In this document: piece by piece, positions 15,515 through 24,331 of the stretch
How the letters are laid out: every line of letters starts with the position of its first letter
Numbering within the stretch: the stretch's first letter is position 1
Assembly: GCF_003382275.1 (NCBI RefSeq)
Contig: NZ_QTJX01000001.1
Span: 496,001 to 560,000, forward strand
Direction of reading: 5' to 3'
Length of the DNA: 64,000 bases
Source: Flagellimonas nanhaiensis
Lineage (GTDB): Bacteria > Bacteroidota > Bacteroidia > Flavobacteriales > Flavobacteriaceae
The notes under the pieces: generated by a model
The model's database searches: none
Told to the model about the DNA's origin: nothing
The model's input: the letters and a program-made list of their open reading frames with translations, nothing else
Program-made: the position numbers and the translations under genes

Positions 15515-16588
15515 TCAATATTTTTTTAGATTCTTGTTCTTTTGAAAATTCTTGACCATTTTTCCAAAATCCTTGTCTTTTTTACGTTTTTGGGCAACGG
15601 TCATTTCAAAATGAGACTTTTCCCGTTCCATTCTTAGGTAATTATCATAAGATGTTTCATCAATTTCACCGTTATCCACAGCGGAAATCACCGCACAACC
15701 TGTTTCTGTGGTGTGTGAACAGTCCTTGAATTTGCATTCTTTTGAAAGCTCCATGATAGTATCAAACGTAACTTCCAACCCATCTGACGAGTCTACAATA
15801 CCTACTTCCCGCATTCCAGGATTATCGATTAGAATCCCACCATTTTCAAGTACCCGTAGTTCTCGATGTGTAGTAACGTGTTTACCCCTGTTGGTGCCTA
15901 AACCAATTGAACCGGTACGCATTAGGTCTTTTCCCATTAGGGAATTCAACAAAGTTGATTTGCCCACACCTGACGAACCAAGCAGACAATATGTTTTACC
16001 TTTTTCAATACGATTGCTAAGCTGTTGTATTCCTTCTTGGGATTCGTTGCTTATGGCCAGTATCGGGGCATCGCTTATTCTTTTTCGGACTTCATCGATA
16101 TGTCCTTCCAGCTCTACTTCACTGATCAGATCAATTTTATTGAGAACAATAATGGGTTTAACCTTGGAGGTGTGGCAAATGGTAAGATAACGTTCTATTC
16201 TGTTAACATTAAAATCTCTATCCACCGCTTGCATTATTAGTGCAAAATCAATATTGGTAGCGATAATCTGTTTTTCACCATGCTTTCCTACAGCTTGTCT
16301 CTCCAGTACCGTCTTTCTTGGTAGAATGGCATGGATGAGTACTTTATCCTCATCATAAGGTGAAATGGCAACCCAATCTCCTACGGCAGGAAAATCTGCC
16401 CTACTGCTTGCGGAAAACCGCAGGTTTCCAATAATTTCCCCGTCGTATTCATTTGTTTCTGTCTTTACAACGTAGCGTTCCTTATGTTCAGAGATTATTC
16501 TGCCTACATCAAATACACCAAGATTATTTTCTTGACGATATTTTTCTTGTTCGTTTGTGTATCCTAAATCTTCAAGTTTCATCTTCAT
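15515..16588 (-). CDS. rsgA: Ribosome small-subunit-dependent GTPase A
   Basis: This 357-residue circularly permuted GTPase acts in late maturation of the 30S subunit. An OB-fold lies at about 30-95. The permuted G motifs appear in the order G4 NKID (150-153), G1 GSSGVGKS (204-211) and G3 DNPG (255-258). The C-terminal zinc knuckle uses Cys285, Cys290, His292 and Cys298 in CKFKDCSHTTETGC. The tail is strongly basic (FQKNKNLKK). This is the YjeQ type that is somewhat longer at the N-terminus than the shortest forms. A TAACTTTG box lies 61 bases before the start. Confidence 0.95.
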   Translation of the reverse strand: MKMKLEDLGYTNEQEKYRQENNLGVFDVGRIISEHKERYVVKTETNEYDGEIIGNLRFSASSRADFPAVGDWVAISPYDEDKVLIHAILPRKTVLERQAVGKHGEKQIIATNIDFALIMQAVDRDFNVNRIERYLTICHTSKVKPIIVLNKIDLISEVELEGHIDEVRKRISDAPILAISNESQEGIQQLSNRIEKGKTYCLLGSSGVGKSTLLNSLMGKDLMRTGSIGLGTNRGKHVTTHRELRVLENGGILIDNPGMREVGIVDSSDGLEVTFDTIMELSKECKFKDCSHTTETGCAVISAVDNGEIDETSYDNYLRMEREKSHFEMTVAQKRKKDKDFGKMVKNFQKNKNLKKY

Positions 16589-16648
16589 TTTATCAGGTTT
16601 TACCTGTGGTAAATCGGCAATTTATAGTAGGGAAAAGGATTTGCTTTG

Positions 16649-16656
16649 CAAAGTTA
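16649..16656 (-). promoter_or_regulatory. Putative -7 box for rsgA
   Basis: The minus strand reads TAACTTTG, an exact TAnnTTTG match, about 60 bases ahead of the rsgA ATG. No -33 box is evident. Confidence 0.35.
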
Positions 16657-16706
16657 TTGCAATTGTAGCTAAATGCCCACTTTTACAGGTAGTATATCTT
16701 CAGTTC

Positions 16707-17540
16707 TTATTTACTGAGCCTATAATATGGAATCTGTAATGAGACTTCAAAACCAAGCTTTTTGGCAAGCTCATAAGATCCCTTGTTGGCCAAGCTACAG
16801 GCCCAAATAGGTTCATACCCATGCTCCAAGGAATACTCCACAAGTTGAGCGCAGGTGTATACAGCCATTCCCTTTCCACGATGTTCCGGAACGGTTTCCA
16901 TTCCCAATTCTAAAAAGTCATCCATAATGCACGAGGAAAATGCTGTACAGGCCAATTCATCATCAATATAGGTGCTAAAACCCACTCCATTCTTTTTAAA
17001 GTCATCGTAATTGTCCCAAAAGTTTTTGGGAATTACCGAGCCTTTCATTGACTCAAACTCTTTTTCAGTGGTGCTCTTTAAACGTACCGAAGGCACCCTT
17101 AGTTTGTTCTGAAGGGCATTGAACTTGTCCGCATCAAATTTAAAATTGACCCGGGTATTGAGCTCAATGATTTGTTCTGTTTGATTCTTGGTTTTGTTAG
17201 CTGACGAGTCTATGGAGCAGCCAGCAAACAATGTTTCCAGTTCATTGTGCCACATATTGGGGAATGCCTGCATCCAAATGTGGGTATCCCGTTTGCCTTT
17301 GGTATTTAGTGCATGTTCCTTGAATTGTAGATTGAATTCTTCATTGTCATGTTTTCCAAATAACAAGGACATCCCGTAGGGATGGACCACATAAAATGTT
17401 GAAGGTTCTTCCTGTTGGTCCACATAAACTTTTCCTGAAACATGGTTTTCAACAACAGCCCGGGCAAAGAGATTATTGATTTCGACCTTAAGCAATTCTT
17501 TTAAGGCCTTGTGGTAGTCGTTTTTTTTAAGCTCAATCAT
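16707..17540 (-). CDS. GNAT-family acetyltransferase
   Basis: This 277-residue protein has a GNAT domain in its C-terminal half: FSTYIDDELACTAFSSCIMDDFLELGMETVPEHRGKGMAVYTC carries the acetyl-CoA loop RGKGMA, followed by a GYEPIWAC..NKGSYELAKKLGF segment. The N-terminal half (about 1-150) resembles the lead domain of the PF12746-type acetyltransferases. The substrate is unknown. It is the next gene after the alkylation-repair gene on the minus strand (gap 48 bases) and its start codon follows a run of A/T. Confidence 0.82.
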   Translation of the reverse strand: MIELKKNDYHKALKELLKVEINNLFARAVVENHVSGKVYVDQQEEPSTFYVVHPYGMSLLFGKHDNEEFNLQFKEHALNTKGKRDTHIWMQAFPNMWHNELETLFAGCSIDSSANKTKNQTEQIIELNTRVNFKFDADKFNALQNKLRVPSVRLKSTTEKEFESMKGSVIPKNFWDNYDDFKKNGVGFSTYIDDELACTAFSSCIMDDFLELGMETVPEHRGKGMAVYTCAQLVEYSLEHGYEPIWACSLANKGSYELAKKLGFEVSLQIPYYRLSK

Positions 17541-17588
17541 TTGATAATTCTTTTTGGTTGGGACGATAAGAAAATCGGCTATTCCAAA

Positions 17589-18302
17589 TTACTTGTCCAT
17601 GGCTTTGGACTTCAATTCCTTTGGCATTTTTTCTATGGCATAGCGCAAAGCTGTACGAGGCATTTGGGCTTTGTTTTTCATTACATAGTTGAATACTTCT
17701 TTTTGATGGTCCTTGCTTGCAACCTTTAACATCCATCCATATCCTTTTTGTACCAAATCATCTTGGTCCGTGAGCAAGAGGTCTGCTATTTCAAGAATTT
17801 CCTTTAGGAACTTTCCTTTTCTTGCAGGCACTATAAATGAAACCGCTGCGGCTCTTCTCATCCATCGGTTTTTGGACAAGGCAAACTTGGTAAGTTCAGG
17901 AATGTATTCTGGGTACATTTGAATGAACTCTCCTATGGTATGATTGCAAAATGTGTCGCAACTGGCCCAATTATCCACATAGGAATCAATCCATTTCTTG
18001 AAAACTTGAAAGTCTTTGGGCTCAAAGCTTCTTCGGAGTGCGTGGGACCATTTGCAAGCAACAAGAGATTCCTCAATATAACCTGACTGCCATAATTGTT
18101 CGCATAAATCGAATATTTCATCTTTGGGATGATTTCGGATTGATTTGAACTGTTCTTTAGCAATTTGGTTGACCACGGGAACCTTTACTCCGTACGACTT
18201 GATATTCTCCTTGAAAAAGCCTTTTCCAGTAGCCTTAACACTGTCATCCGAGTGGCCTGTAAGCTGTTTTCTTACTACGGCAATGATATCTGCTTTTGTC
18301 AT
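17589..18302 (-). CDS. DNA alkylation repair protein (AlkD-like)
   Basis: This 237-residue all-helical HEAT-like protein matches the AlkC/AlkD glycosylase group, which removes N3- and N7-alkylated purines. Residues equivalent to the Bacillus cereus AlkD active site are present with correct spacing: Trp112 and Asp116 in NWASCDTFC, and an Arg at 149/150 in NRWMRRAAA. The family's GKGFFKENIKSYGVKVP N-terminal segment is also clear. It is predicted to act on genomic DNA in the cytoplasm without base flipping. Its neighbour is a GNAT enzyme; no adaptive-response regulator is nearby. Confidence 0.9.
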   Translation of the reverse strand: MTKADIIAVVRKQLTGHSDDSVKATGKGFFKENIKSYGVKVPVVNQIAKEQFKSIRNHPKDEIFDLCEQLWQSGYIEESLVACKWSHALRRSFEPKDFQVFKKWIDSYVDNWASCDTFCNHTIGEFIQMYPEYIPELTKFALSKNRWMRRAAAVSFIVPARKGKFLKEILEIADLLLTDQDDLVQKGYGWMLKVASKDHQKEVFNYVMKNKAQMPRTALRYAIEKMPKELKSKAMDK

Positions 18303-18371
18303 AACTACAGATTAGTAGATTATAAAAAAGAACGGCATATCACATTTTGTGTTGATTAGGTAGATAGGAAA

Positions 18372-18995
18372 TCAATACGTGATTTTCTCATACCACTCTT
18401 CAATGGGCCATGCACACTTCCACCAGCTTGAAGCGGTATACCCTATGTTTTCCAATACATCCACAAAAAATGGTTCGGTTTTATATTTCTCAAAACTTTT
18501 ATCCTCTAAAAACTGTTCTTTTTCATAATAAAACGATGCCCTTCGAACATATTCCGTCATTGTTTTTACATCATCATTAATGGCGTAGTAACAAGCAAGG
18601 TTAAAATTCAAGTTTTCATCATAGGAAACCCGTCTATCTTTTAACGGCAACTTGGAAAGCACAACTTTTAGAAGTTCATCCCTTTGCGCTCCTTTGTCCA
18701 TTTCAGCAAGCATACCCACTATTTTGGAAATCAAATCGGTGAATTGGGGCCAGTCTTCCGAGAAATGGAGTCTGTCCGTTTTTGAGATCAATTCGATAGT
18801 AGAACTAACTGCAAGTTGATTACCTGACGAATAGAAGGACATCAACATTCGGTCAATTTCCATAACAAGAGCCACATATTCGTAGGCGTCCTCTTCAACA
18901 TCAACTAGTGGTACTAAATCTAAAGCCGATGTCACATCGCCCTTAACCAAAGCTTCTCTTAGGTCGGGAAGCTTTTCAAAAGTATATTCAGACAT
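18372..18995 (-). CDS. Uncharacterised helical protein
   Basis: This 207-residue protein is not one I recognise. It has no signal peptide or membrane segment and is acidic in its N-terminal third (LVDVEEDAYEYVALVMEIDRML). The middle and end suggest helical repeats: NLACYYAINDDVKTMTEYVRRASFYYEKEQF resembles a degenerate TPR pair (A-x2-Y pattern). A Trp-rich end (SSWWKCAWPIEEW) is distinctive. It is probably cytoplasmic. The gene stands alone between the AlkD-like gene and a lipoprotein, with a 146-base gap upstream that shows no recognisable promoter. Confidence 0.7.
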   Translation of the reverse strand: MSEYTFEKLPDLREALVKGDVTSALDLVPLVDVEEDAYEYVALVMEIDRMLMSFYSSGNQLAVSSTIELISKTDRLHFSEDWPQFTDLISKIVGMLAEMDKGAQRDELLKVVLSKLPLKDRRVSYDENLNFNLACYYAINDDVKTMTEYVRRASFYYEKEQFLEDKSFEKYKTEPFFVDVLENIGYTASSWWKCAWPIEEWYEKITY

Positions 18996-19141
18996 AAAGA
19001 TTCGTTCAATTCAAGCTTAATGAAAATGAAATTAAACAAAAGAAACTTTGCAAGCTTTGTCTTTCTGAATTTTTGTGAAGGTCCTGCAATAGTTCAAGTT
19101 CGTTCATCTTCTATTCTTGCTTTGGGAACAACTGTGTTTAG

Positions 19142-19564
19142 TTAGTTTCCTGGGGGTTGAAGTACCTCACTGATTTGTACAATAGGCTGAATATTGGTGT
19201 AATTGGGAATATCGCCAACAATTTGCTTTGCATTTGGTCCAAATGAATTTCTGTAGGCCGAGAGCTGGTCAAAATATAAATACCCTATGGCCAGGTAGGG
19301 GATAGGTTCATCTGGGGTTCTACCGGACAGTCCGTTGTCAATAGCCTGTAGTTTTAAGGAATCACCGAGCAAACGTGCTACCATGGGCATATGTTTATTG
19401 GCATAGTAGTCCATATCAAATGTTTTACCTTCTCCATTGGGATAGAGAATGGTTACTTTGATCATACCTTCTTTAACACCATCTGCTTCTTTTGATTCCG
19501 TTTGTCCACAGCTTGCTAGCAGGATAGATGAGCAAAGAATCATCAAAATTCTTTTGGGTTTCAT
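19142..19564 (-). CDS. EthD-family lipoprotein
   Basis: This 140-residue exported lipoprotein has its lipobox ending LLASC, giving Cys19 as the lipidated residue. The mature protein is a dimeric alpha-beta barrel of EthD type: MIKVTILYPNGEGKTFDMDYYANKHMPMVARLLGD is the characteristic first strand-helix unit with the His-Met-Pro, and FGPNAKQIVGDIPNYTNIQPIVQISEV is the characteristic end. EthD-type proteins are usually cytoplasmic; a lipidated, envelope-located form is unusual. Function is not known. Confidence 0.8.
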   Translation of the reverse strand: MKPKRILMILCSSILLASCGQTESKEADGVKEGMIKVTILYPNGEGKTFDMDYYANKHMPMVARLLGDSLKLQAIDNGLSGRTPDEPIPYLAIGYLYFDQLSAYRNSFGPNAKQIVGDIPNYTNIQPIVQISEVLQPPGN

Positions 19565-19661
19565 GTTGGTTGGTTATGGTTTAAGCAATTCAAGGTAATG
19601 AAATTGAGCCATTTTATACATTTTTCGGTTTAAGAGAATCTAATCTGACAGATTTTGCCAT

Positions 19662-20012
19662 TTAATCGTCTCCTCTTCCTTTGTAGGCCCTAATGGAAGA
19701 TATCTGTCCTGCTGAGTTAAAGGTTATGACATCAACCACAAAAAGTTCCTCTGTACCATCTACAATAATCTTCAGTTCTGCTGCTACGGTATTTTGGTTT
19801 TCGTAGGTGGCCAAGACATCAATTTCAATGGAATGGGCATTTTTAAAGTTCTTACGTGTTTCGTCCAAGGCATCTTTCTTACCGATTACCCTGATTTTCC
19901 AATCACGCAGGATGATGTCATCAGAGAACATGGTCTCCATGGCCTCCAAATCTTTTTCAGCATATTTTTCTAGATAAGAAATGCACAGCTCTTTGTTCGA
20001 TTTTTTAGTCAT
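19662..20012 (-). CDS. SnoaL/NTF2-like protein
   Basis: This 116-residue cytoplasmic NTF2-like protein is a single cone fold with ELCISYLEKYAEKDLEAMETMFSDDIILRDWKIRVIGKKDAL, then VLATYENQNTVAAELKIIVDG and the final ISSIRAYKG. It has no signal peptide. The family includes polyketide cyclases, isomerases and carotenoid-binding folds, but nothing here fixes a function. It is the second NTF2-like gene in a run of small single-domain proteins from 19.1 to 21 kb. Confidence 0.78.
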   Translation of the reverse strand: MTKKSNKELCISYLEKYAEKDLEAMETMFSDDIILRDWKIRVIGKKDALDETRKNFKNAHSIEIDVLATYENQNTVAAELKIIVDGTEELFVVDVITFNSAGQISSIRAYKGRGDD

Positions 20013-20066
20013 CTAGTTCAGTGTGGTCAAAGTCTAAAAATAATTTTTCTTGTATATGGGCCTAGT

Positions 20067-20519
20067 TCAATGGTCATTTGAATCATTGAATTGCCACAAT
20101 ACGTTTACAATTTGCCATTTGCCGTTCAGTTTAACAATGTGCATATAATCTATCCAGTCATCTGCAATCAACTTTACGGAGGCCGTTTTTTGAAAAATGT
20201 CGAGTATCACGATTTCCTTTTTTGGATTTTCAGGAAACTTATCCCCTTTTTGGTTGTAGGTTTCGGCCAATAAGACCATGGCATCTGTAAAAGTCTCCCG
20301 CAAATATTCCTTGTTGGTCTTTTTGTCTGTCCAAAAGGTTCTTTTTACCATTCTTGGGTGGGCAGAGCGTTCAAATTGTTCAGGTTTTGCATTATGTTGC
20401 GATTCAATGTAGTCCAGGGCCGCTTGTTTGATATCTAGCGAATCTTGTTTGCTTTGTGCCTGGCAGTTGATCGTAAACAGAACGATTGTTGAAATTGCGA
20501 GTAAACAGGATGATTTCAT
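20067..20519 (-). CDS. Secreted lumazine-binding/NTF2-like protein
   Basis: This 150-residue protein has a signal peptide ending around NCQA (MKSSCLLAISTIVLFTINCQA). The mature part is an NTF2-like domain: DIKQAALDYIESQHNAKPEQFERSAHPRMVKRTFW, with the SAHP..KR pattern of the putative lumazine-binding family, and IVNVLWQFN at the end. It is probably periplasmic. Ligand unknown. It precedes the small cytoplasmic NTF2-like gene on the same strand with a 54-base gap. Confidence 0.78.
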   Translation of the reverse strand: MKSSCLLAISTIVLFTINCQAQSKQDSLDIKQAALDYIESQHNAKPEQFERSAHPRMVKRTFWTDKKTNKEYLRETFTDAMVLLAETYNQKGDKFPENPKKEIVILDIFQKTASVKLIADDWIDYMHIVKLNGKWQIVNVLWQFNDSNDH

Positions 20520-20573
20520 GTTTGTGCTTCTATTTTGGATTGAGTTATGCGTTTTTTAGCGTGGCCTTTTAAT

Positions 20574-20954
20574 TCAGACCCAAATATTCATTTCTATTTC
20601 TTGATTGATTTCAAGCTTTGTTTTTTTTCGTATTTCAGCTTTGATGGGTAACAGATAAGCCCCTGCTTTAGAATCGAACCAGATGGCCGTTTCCCATTTA
20701 AGTTCTCCTATCTGCGCATGTGCTTTCATTCTTCCCCATCCTTCCTCTTGCCATTGAAGATTTTCTCTTATTTCTTCGGATAGGGTTTTGGGCAGGGAAA
20801 CGAAGTGCCAACCTCCGGCAAGGCCACTTTTCCACATTTTGGTTGAAAATTGATACTTTATTTTTGCCCTCCACTTTCTATGAATGTTTGCGCTCGGTCG
20901 GTAATCTAAGGTGTGATGTACTTGGGATATAAACCCACGTTCAATAATAGCCAT
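20574..20954 (-). CDS. DUF1905 domain protein
   Basis: This 126-residue protein has the full DUF1905 pattern: KYQFSTKMWKSGLAGGWHFVSLP, EIRENLQWQEEGWGRMKAHAQIGELKWETAIWF and GAYLLPIKAEIRKKTKLEINQEIEM. The family is a small beta-barrel-like domain sometimes fused to a YdeI/OmpD-associated domain, which is absent here. The N-terminal ~38 residues before KYQF are outside the domain, and no later ATG is better placed, so the start is uncertain. Function unknown. Confidence 0.8.
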   Translation of the reverse strand: MAIIERGFISQVHHTLDYRPSANIHRKWRAKIKYQFSTKMWKSGLAGGWHFVSLPKTLSEEIRENLQWQEEGWGRMKAHAQIGELKWETAIWFDSKAGAYLLPIKAEIRKKTKLEINQEIEMNIWV

Positions 20955-21106
20955 TCTTGGGCAAATGTGTTTGGTTTTTAAGAGAAGTTTAAAAATTGAA
21001 CCTGGTTTTGTACTGGTCCCGTTTTTTCTAATTCTTAAACGATATCCGACAGCGATAAATAGGAAACATAGTATGAAATCTGTTTAAGTCTTGATTTTAA
21101 ATGTTG

Positions 21107-22183
21107 CTAGTCCGAAACTTTTCGCATAACCCATTCCAACGGACCTGCTTTCCTGTATTTTGTCCACACTAATGCAAATAACATGCAGACGAGACTAAAA
21201 ACAAGGGCATATGCTACCGAAAACACTATGGAATAGGTTCCCAATTCCTTAGGACCCAATTCTTCCATAAAACCAATTCCTATTACAACATGGGCAACGT
21301 AAAATGTTAGCGCCAGACGGCCGGTTTTGTACAAAGTTTTGATTATAAAATTGTTCTCATATTTTCTTGCCAATAAGATGCACCCGGAAATGACGGTTGT
21401 TGCAATTGCAATTCCATTCAGCATGAAAATAGGCATAGGAGGCATGGGGTCGGTACCAAAAAATGCTTTTAAGTCTTCATTATATTGAATTTCATCACCA
21501 GAGGAGTACTGCAATAGAGTATAAGAAATCAACTGAATGACAATAAAAGAGACTAACCCAATTACAAAGGATTTTTTTACAAAGGCAGTATCATTTAGAT
21601 CTTTCCTGCCATACCACAACCCATATAACATGAAAGCCACCCAGGGCACCACTGGGTTAAAACCATTGAACAAAAGGTTTCTTGTAAAGCCTTTAACAGT
21701 CCAAAAATCTACATACTCCAATGTTGTAAAGTCCCAACCGGTTTCATAATTGAGGAACAAAAGCAATGCCGGAAATAACAGTATTGCGCCAACTATCCAG
21801 ATTGGTATCTCGTTTGACTTTCTTGCAATGAGCAACAAGGTTACCAGCATGTAAAAGGCATAGGAGTGAAGAATGTCAGCGGGCCAAATCCATAAATAGG
21901 ACAGGCCAACAACAAAGAGAAATAATGCTCTTTTGGCGATTCGCCTTTTGGCTGTTCTTAATTTTTGAACATCACCATTTTTAAGGGCAGAATTTGTCAT
22001 AAGTGCTAAGCCAATGCCGGCCAAAACCACAAAAGTGGCCGCTGCTTTTCCGTCAAAAAGATTGGCAAACGCTTTTAACCAGTCATTACCTGTATCTCCA
22101 AAAACAATTTTGAAGTGCACAATGACCATTCCGAAAACGGCCAATGCTCGGGCCACATCTATCCCTATTATTCGTTTTTTCAT
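21107..22183 (-). CDS. DUF418/HGSNAT-like multi-pass membrane protein
   Basis: This 358-residue membrane protein has about ten hydrophobic segments. It begins IIGIDVARALAVFGMVIVHF, the start of the heparan-alpha-glucosaminide N-acetyltransferase-like and DUF418 families, which carry acyl groups across the membrane. The DUF418-type C-terminal half shows LYKTGRLALTFYVAHVVIGIG (the conserved G-R-x-L-T-x-Y-x-x-x). It may O- or N-acylate an envelope molecule, but this is inference from the fold. A 17-bp palindrome lies 28 bases before the ATG. Confidence 0.82.
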   Translation of the reverse strand: MKKRIIGIDVARALAVFGMVIVHFKIVFGDTGNDWLKAFANLFDGKAAATFVVLAGIGLALMTNSALKNGDVQKLRTAKRRIAKRALFLFVVGLSYLWIWPADILHSYAFYMLVTLLLIARKSNEIPIWIVGAILLFPALLLFLNYETGWDFTTLEYVDFWTVKGFTRNLLFNGFNPVVPWVAFMLYGLWYGRKDLNDTAFVKKSFVIGLVSFIVIQLISYTLLQYSSGDEIQYNEDLKAFFGTDPMPPMPIFMLNGIAIATTVISGCILLARKYENNFIIKTLYKTGRLALTFYVAHVVIGIGFMEELGPKELGTYSIVFSVAYALVFSLVCMLFALVWTKYRKAGPLEWVMRKVSD

Positions 22184-22210
22184 TTAACCACGAACATTTT
22201 TATTAATCCA

Positions 22211-22227
22211 TACCCTTTTAAAGGGTA
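22211..22227. promoter_or_regulatory. 17-bp palindrome upstream of the DUF418 gene
   Basis: TACCCTTTTAAAGGGTA has perfect 8-base arms around a single T. It lies 28 bases ahead of the DUF418 ATG. A second inverted repeat GTTAC-N6-GTAAC lies at 22249-22264. There is no following T-run on either strand that would make it a good terminator, so an operator is more likely. Confidence 0.35.
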
Positions 22228-22324
22228 CATGAAGGATTAGTATGAAAAGTTACCGTAATGTAACAGATGAAACCAAAGTTTTGTTAACCCTCTATTCTAA
22301 ATACGAAGATGCTGTCGTAATATA

Positions 22325-22897
22325 TTATTGTTGATTTTTGTAGAGTTCAATTGCATTGAGATACTTCATCCCACCAGTCTCTGTTTGGTCGTAAAGAAAA
22401 CCATCCAACTCAGGGTGGTTTGCTTGAATCCAGTTTACAAGTTCATCCCTGTTTTTTACAAATACTGAATCATTGAAAACCTCATATTTGGTTGTTTCAA
22501 TAGTACTGATTCTATCATTATCAAATCTTATGATTTGATTAATTACAATTGGTTCTTTATGAAGAAAAAGGATTCTTTTGTCAATTTTAGAAACCGTTGC
22601 TTTTACAATCTCATTTTCTTGTTCAATTTGGAGGACTTCATAGGATGGTTCAAATACTGAATCCCATTTCAACCATTCCGTGTATTCTTTCAAAGAAAAT
22701 GTCTGTTCATAATCGTATTCAGTTTCTCTGGTCAGAAGGCTATCGGTTAGTAGTGTATTTATTGCCGAAATATCTGAGCCATCAAGAATCTTGTAGTACT
22801 GTTTTGCTATTTCAAGTTTGTCAATTTCTTTTTCAGAATCTTTACAGGACATAAATCCGATTGCGAAGAAAACCAGCAGAATTACAATTCTATTCAT
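22325..22897 (-). CDS. NTF2-like lipoprotein
   Basis: This 190-residue lipoprotein has its lipobox ending GFMSC, so Cys18 would be lipidated. The mature N-terminal region (KLEIAKQYYKILDGSDISAINTLLTDSLLTRE) has the helix-turn pattern of an NTF2-like cone fold, followed by strands VLQIEQENEIVKATVSKID and RISTIETTKYEVF. The C-terminal 50 residues (NRDELVNWIQANHPELDGF) lie outside this fold. It is monocistronic by spacing. Function unknown. Confidence 0.72.
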   Translation of the reverse strand: MNRIVILLVFFAIGFMSCKDSEKEIDKLEIAKQYYKILDGSDISAINTLLTDSLLTRETEYDYEQTFSLKEYTEWLKWDSVFEPSYEVLQIEQENEIVKATVSKIDKRILFLHKEPIVINQIIRFDNDRISTIETTKYEVFNDSVFVKNRDELVNWIQANHPELDGFLYDQTETGGMKYLNAIELYKNQQ

Positions 22898-23049
22898 ATG
22901 AGTTTAGTTTTGTGAAATATACTAAATCAGGATTATAAAGATACATGAAATGAAAGTGCAAAAATCTAGTGCAAATCCGTGGTAATTTATTTGCTGGTGG
23001 ACATTAGATCCACAGCACAAAACAAACGATTGTTGGCTTGCTTAAAGTC

Positions 23050-24318
23050 TTAGCGGTGTATGGTCTGCGTACGGTCTGGCCCTACAGAAACTATCCGAAT
23101 GGGGACATTAAGCTGTTCCTCTAAATAAGCAATATAGTCATTTAGGGCAGGGGGTAGCTCCTCCTTTTTAGTCATTTTGGTAAGGTCCTTGGACCAGCCT
23201 TTGAGTTCAGTGTACACAGGCTTCACATGGTCACTTTCAATGGAGTAGGGCAGGTGTTCAATGGTTTTTCCCTTATACTGATACGCTGTACAAACCTTAA
23301 TGGTTTTAAAGCCGCTCAATACATCAGCCTTCATCATCATAAGTTCTGTTACCCCATTAATTTGCACGGCATATTTTAATGCCACAAGGTCCAACCAGCC
23401 ACATCTACGGGGCCTTCCCGTGGTAGCGCCGAATTCGTTGCCGACTCGTCCCATAGTCTCTCCATCTTTGTCAAATAGCTCGGTTGGGAACGGCCCGCTC
23501 CCTACACGGGTGGTATAGGCTTTAAAAATACCAAGAACCTTTCCAATTTTACCCGGAGCAACTCCTAATCCAGTACAGGCTCCTGCGGCAGTGGTATTAG
23601 AGGAGGTAACATAAGGGTACGTTCCAAAATCAATATCCAATAGTGAACCTTGAGCGCCTTCGGCAAGTATTTTTTTGCCTTCTGCCTGTGCTTTGAAAAT
23701 ATATTCCTCACTATCAATAAAAGTCAATTTTTTCAAGGTTTCCACACCTTCAAAAAATTCAGCTTCCAACTCTTCCAGATCGTATTGGATATCCACATTA
23801 TAGTAATCGATCATGGCCTCATGTTTGTTGGCTAGGGAACGGTATTTTTTGTTCCAGTCATCAAACTCAAGGTCTCCTACTCGCATACCATTTCTACCGG
23901 TTTTGTCCATATAAGTTGGGCCAATACCCTTAAGGGTAGAACCTATTTTGGCCTTTCCTTTGGCGGTTTCCGAAGCGGCATCAAGTAATCTGTGTGTTGG
24001 TAGTATTAAATGTGCTTTTCTTGAGATGAGCAATTTGGAGACAAAATCAATATCGAATTTGTCAAGGTTATCCAACTCTTTTTTAAAAATGACTGGGTCT
24101 ATAACTACCCCATTTCCAACTACGTTGACGGCATTTTCATGAAAAATACCTGATGGAATGGTGTGCAACACGTGTTTTATCCCATCAAATTCTAAGGTGT
24201 GCCCGGCGTTTGGGCCTCCTTGAAATCGGGCTATAATGTTATAATCTTTGGTTAGAACGTCAACAATTTTTCCTTTTCCTTCGTCTCCCCATTGGAGTCC
24301 GAGCAGTAAATCTACCAT
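23050..24318 (-). CDS. purA: Adenylosuccinate synthetase
   Basis: This 422-residue enzyme makes adenylosuccinate from IMP, aspartate and GTP in AMP synthesis. The N-terminal GTP loop LGLQWGDEGKGKIVD (6-20) holds the catalytic Asp; NAGHTL with His, GSTLKGIGPTYMDK, and TTGRPRRCGWLD in the C-terminal half are all intact. The length matches the family (about 420-430). It follows fur by 13 bases on the same strand, so it is probably co-transcribed with fur, linking purine synthesis to a metal- or peroxide-type regulator by position only. Confidence 0.97.
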   Translation of the reverse strand: MVDLLLGLQWGDEGKGKIVDVLTKDYNIIARFQGGPNAGHTLEFDGIKHVLHTIPSGIFHENAVNVVGNGVVIDPVIFKKELDNLDKFDIDFVSKLLISRKAHLILPTHRLLDAASETAKGKAKIGSTLKGIGPTYMDKTGRNGMRVGDLEFDDWNKKYRSLANKHEAMIDYYNVDIQYDLEELEAEFFEGVETLKKLTFIDSEEYIFKAQAEGKKILAEGAQGSLLDIDFGTYPYVTSSNTTAAGACTGLGVAPGKIGKVLGIFKAYTTRVGSGPFPTELFDKDGETMGRVGNEFGATTGRPRRCGWLDLVALKYAVQINGVTELMMMKADVLSGFKTIKVCTAYQYKGKTIEHLPYSIESDHVKPVYTELKGWSKDLTKMTKKEELPPALNDYIAYLEEQLNVPIRIVSVGPDRTQTIHR

Positions 24319-24331
24319 AGAGGTGGGTTGG

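Noticed and set aside
15708..16190. A 160-codon open frame on the plus strand opposite rsgA.
   Set aside because: Antisense shadow of rsgA; residue content is Ser/Pro-rich as expected of a reversed frame, with no motif.
19006..19107. A 33-codon frame on the minus strand (starting MNELELLQDLHKNSE) in the gap ahead of the unassigned gene.
   Set aside because: No promoter box nearby, no domain, ends in low-complexity Ser/Leu/Phe. Probably chance.
22898..23049. A 152-base gap upstream of the NTF2-like lipoprotein gene, checked for a tRNA or small RNA.
   Set aside because: No cloverleaf arms, TTC-type loop or terminator was seen; nothing supported.
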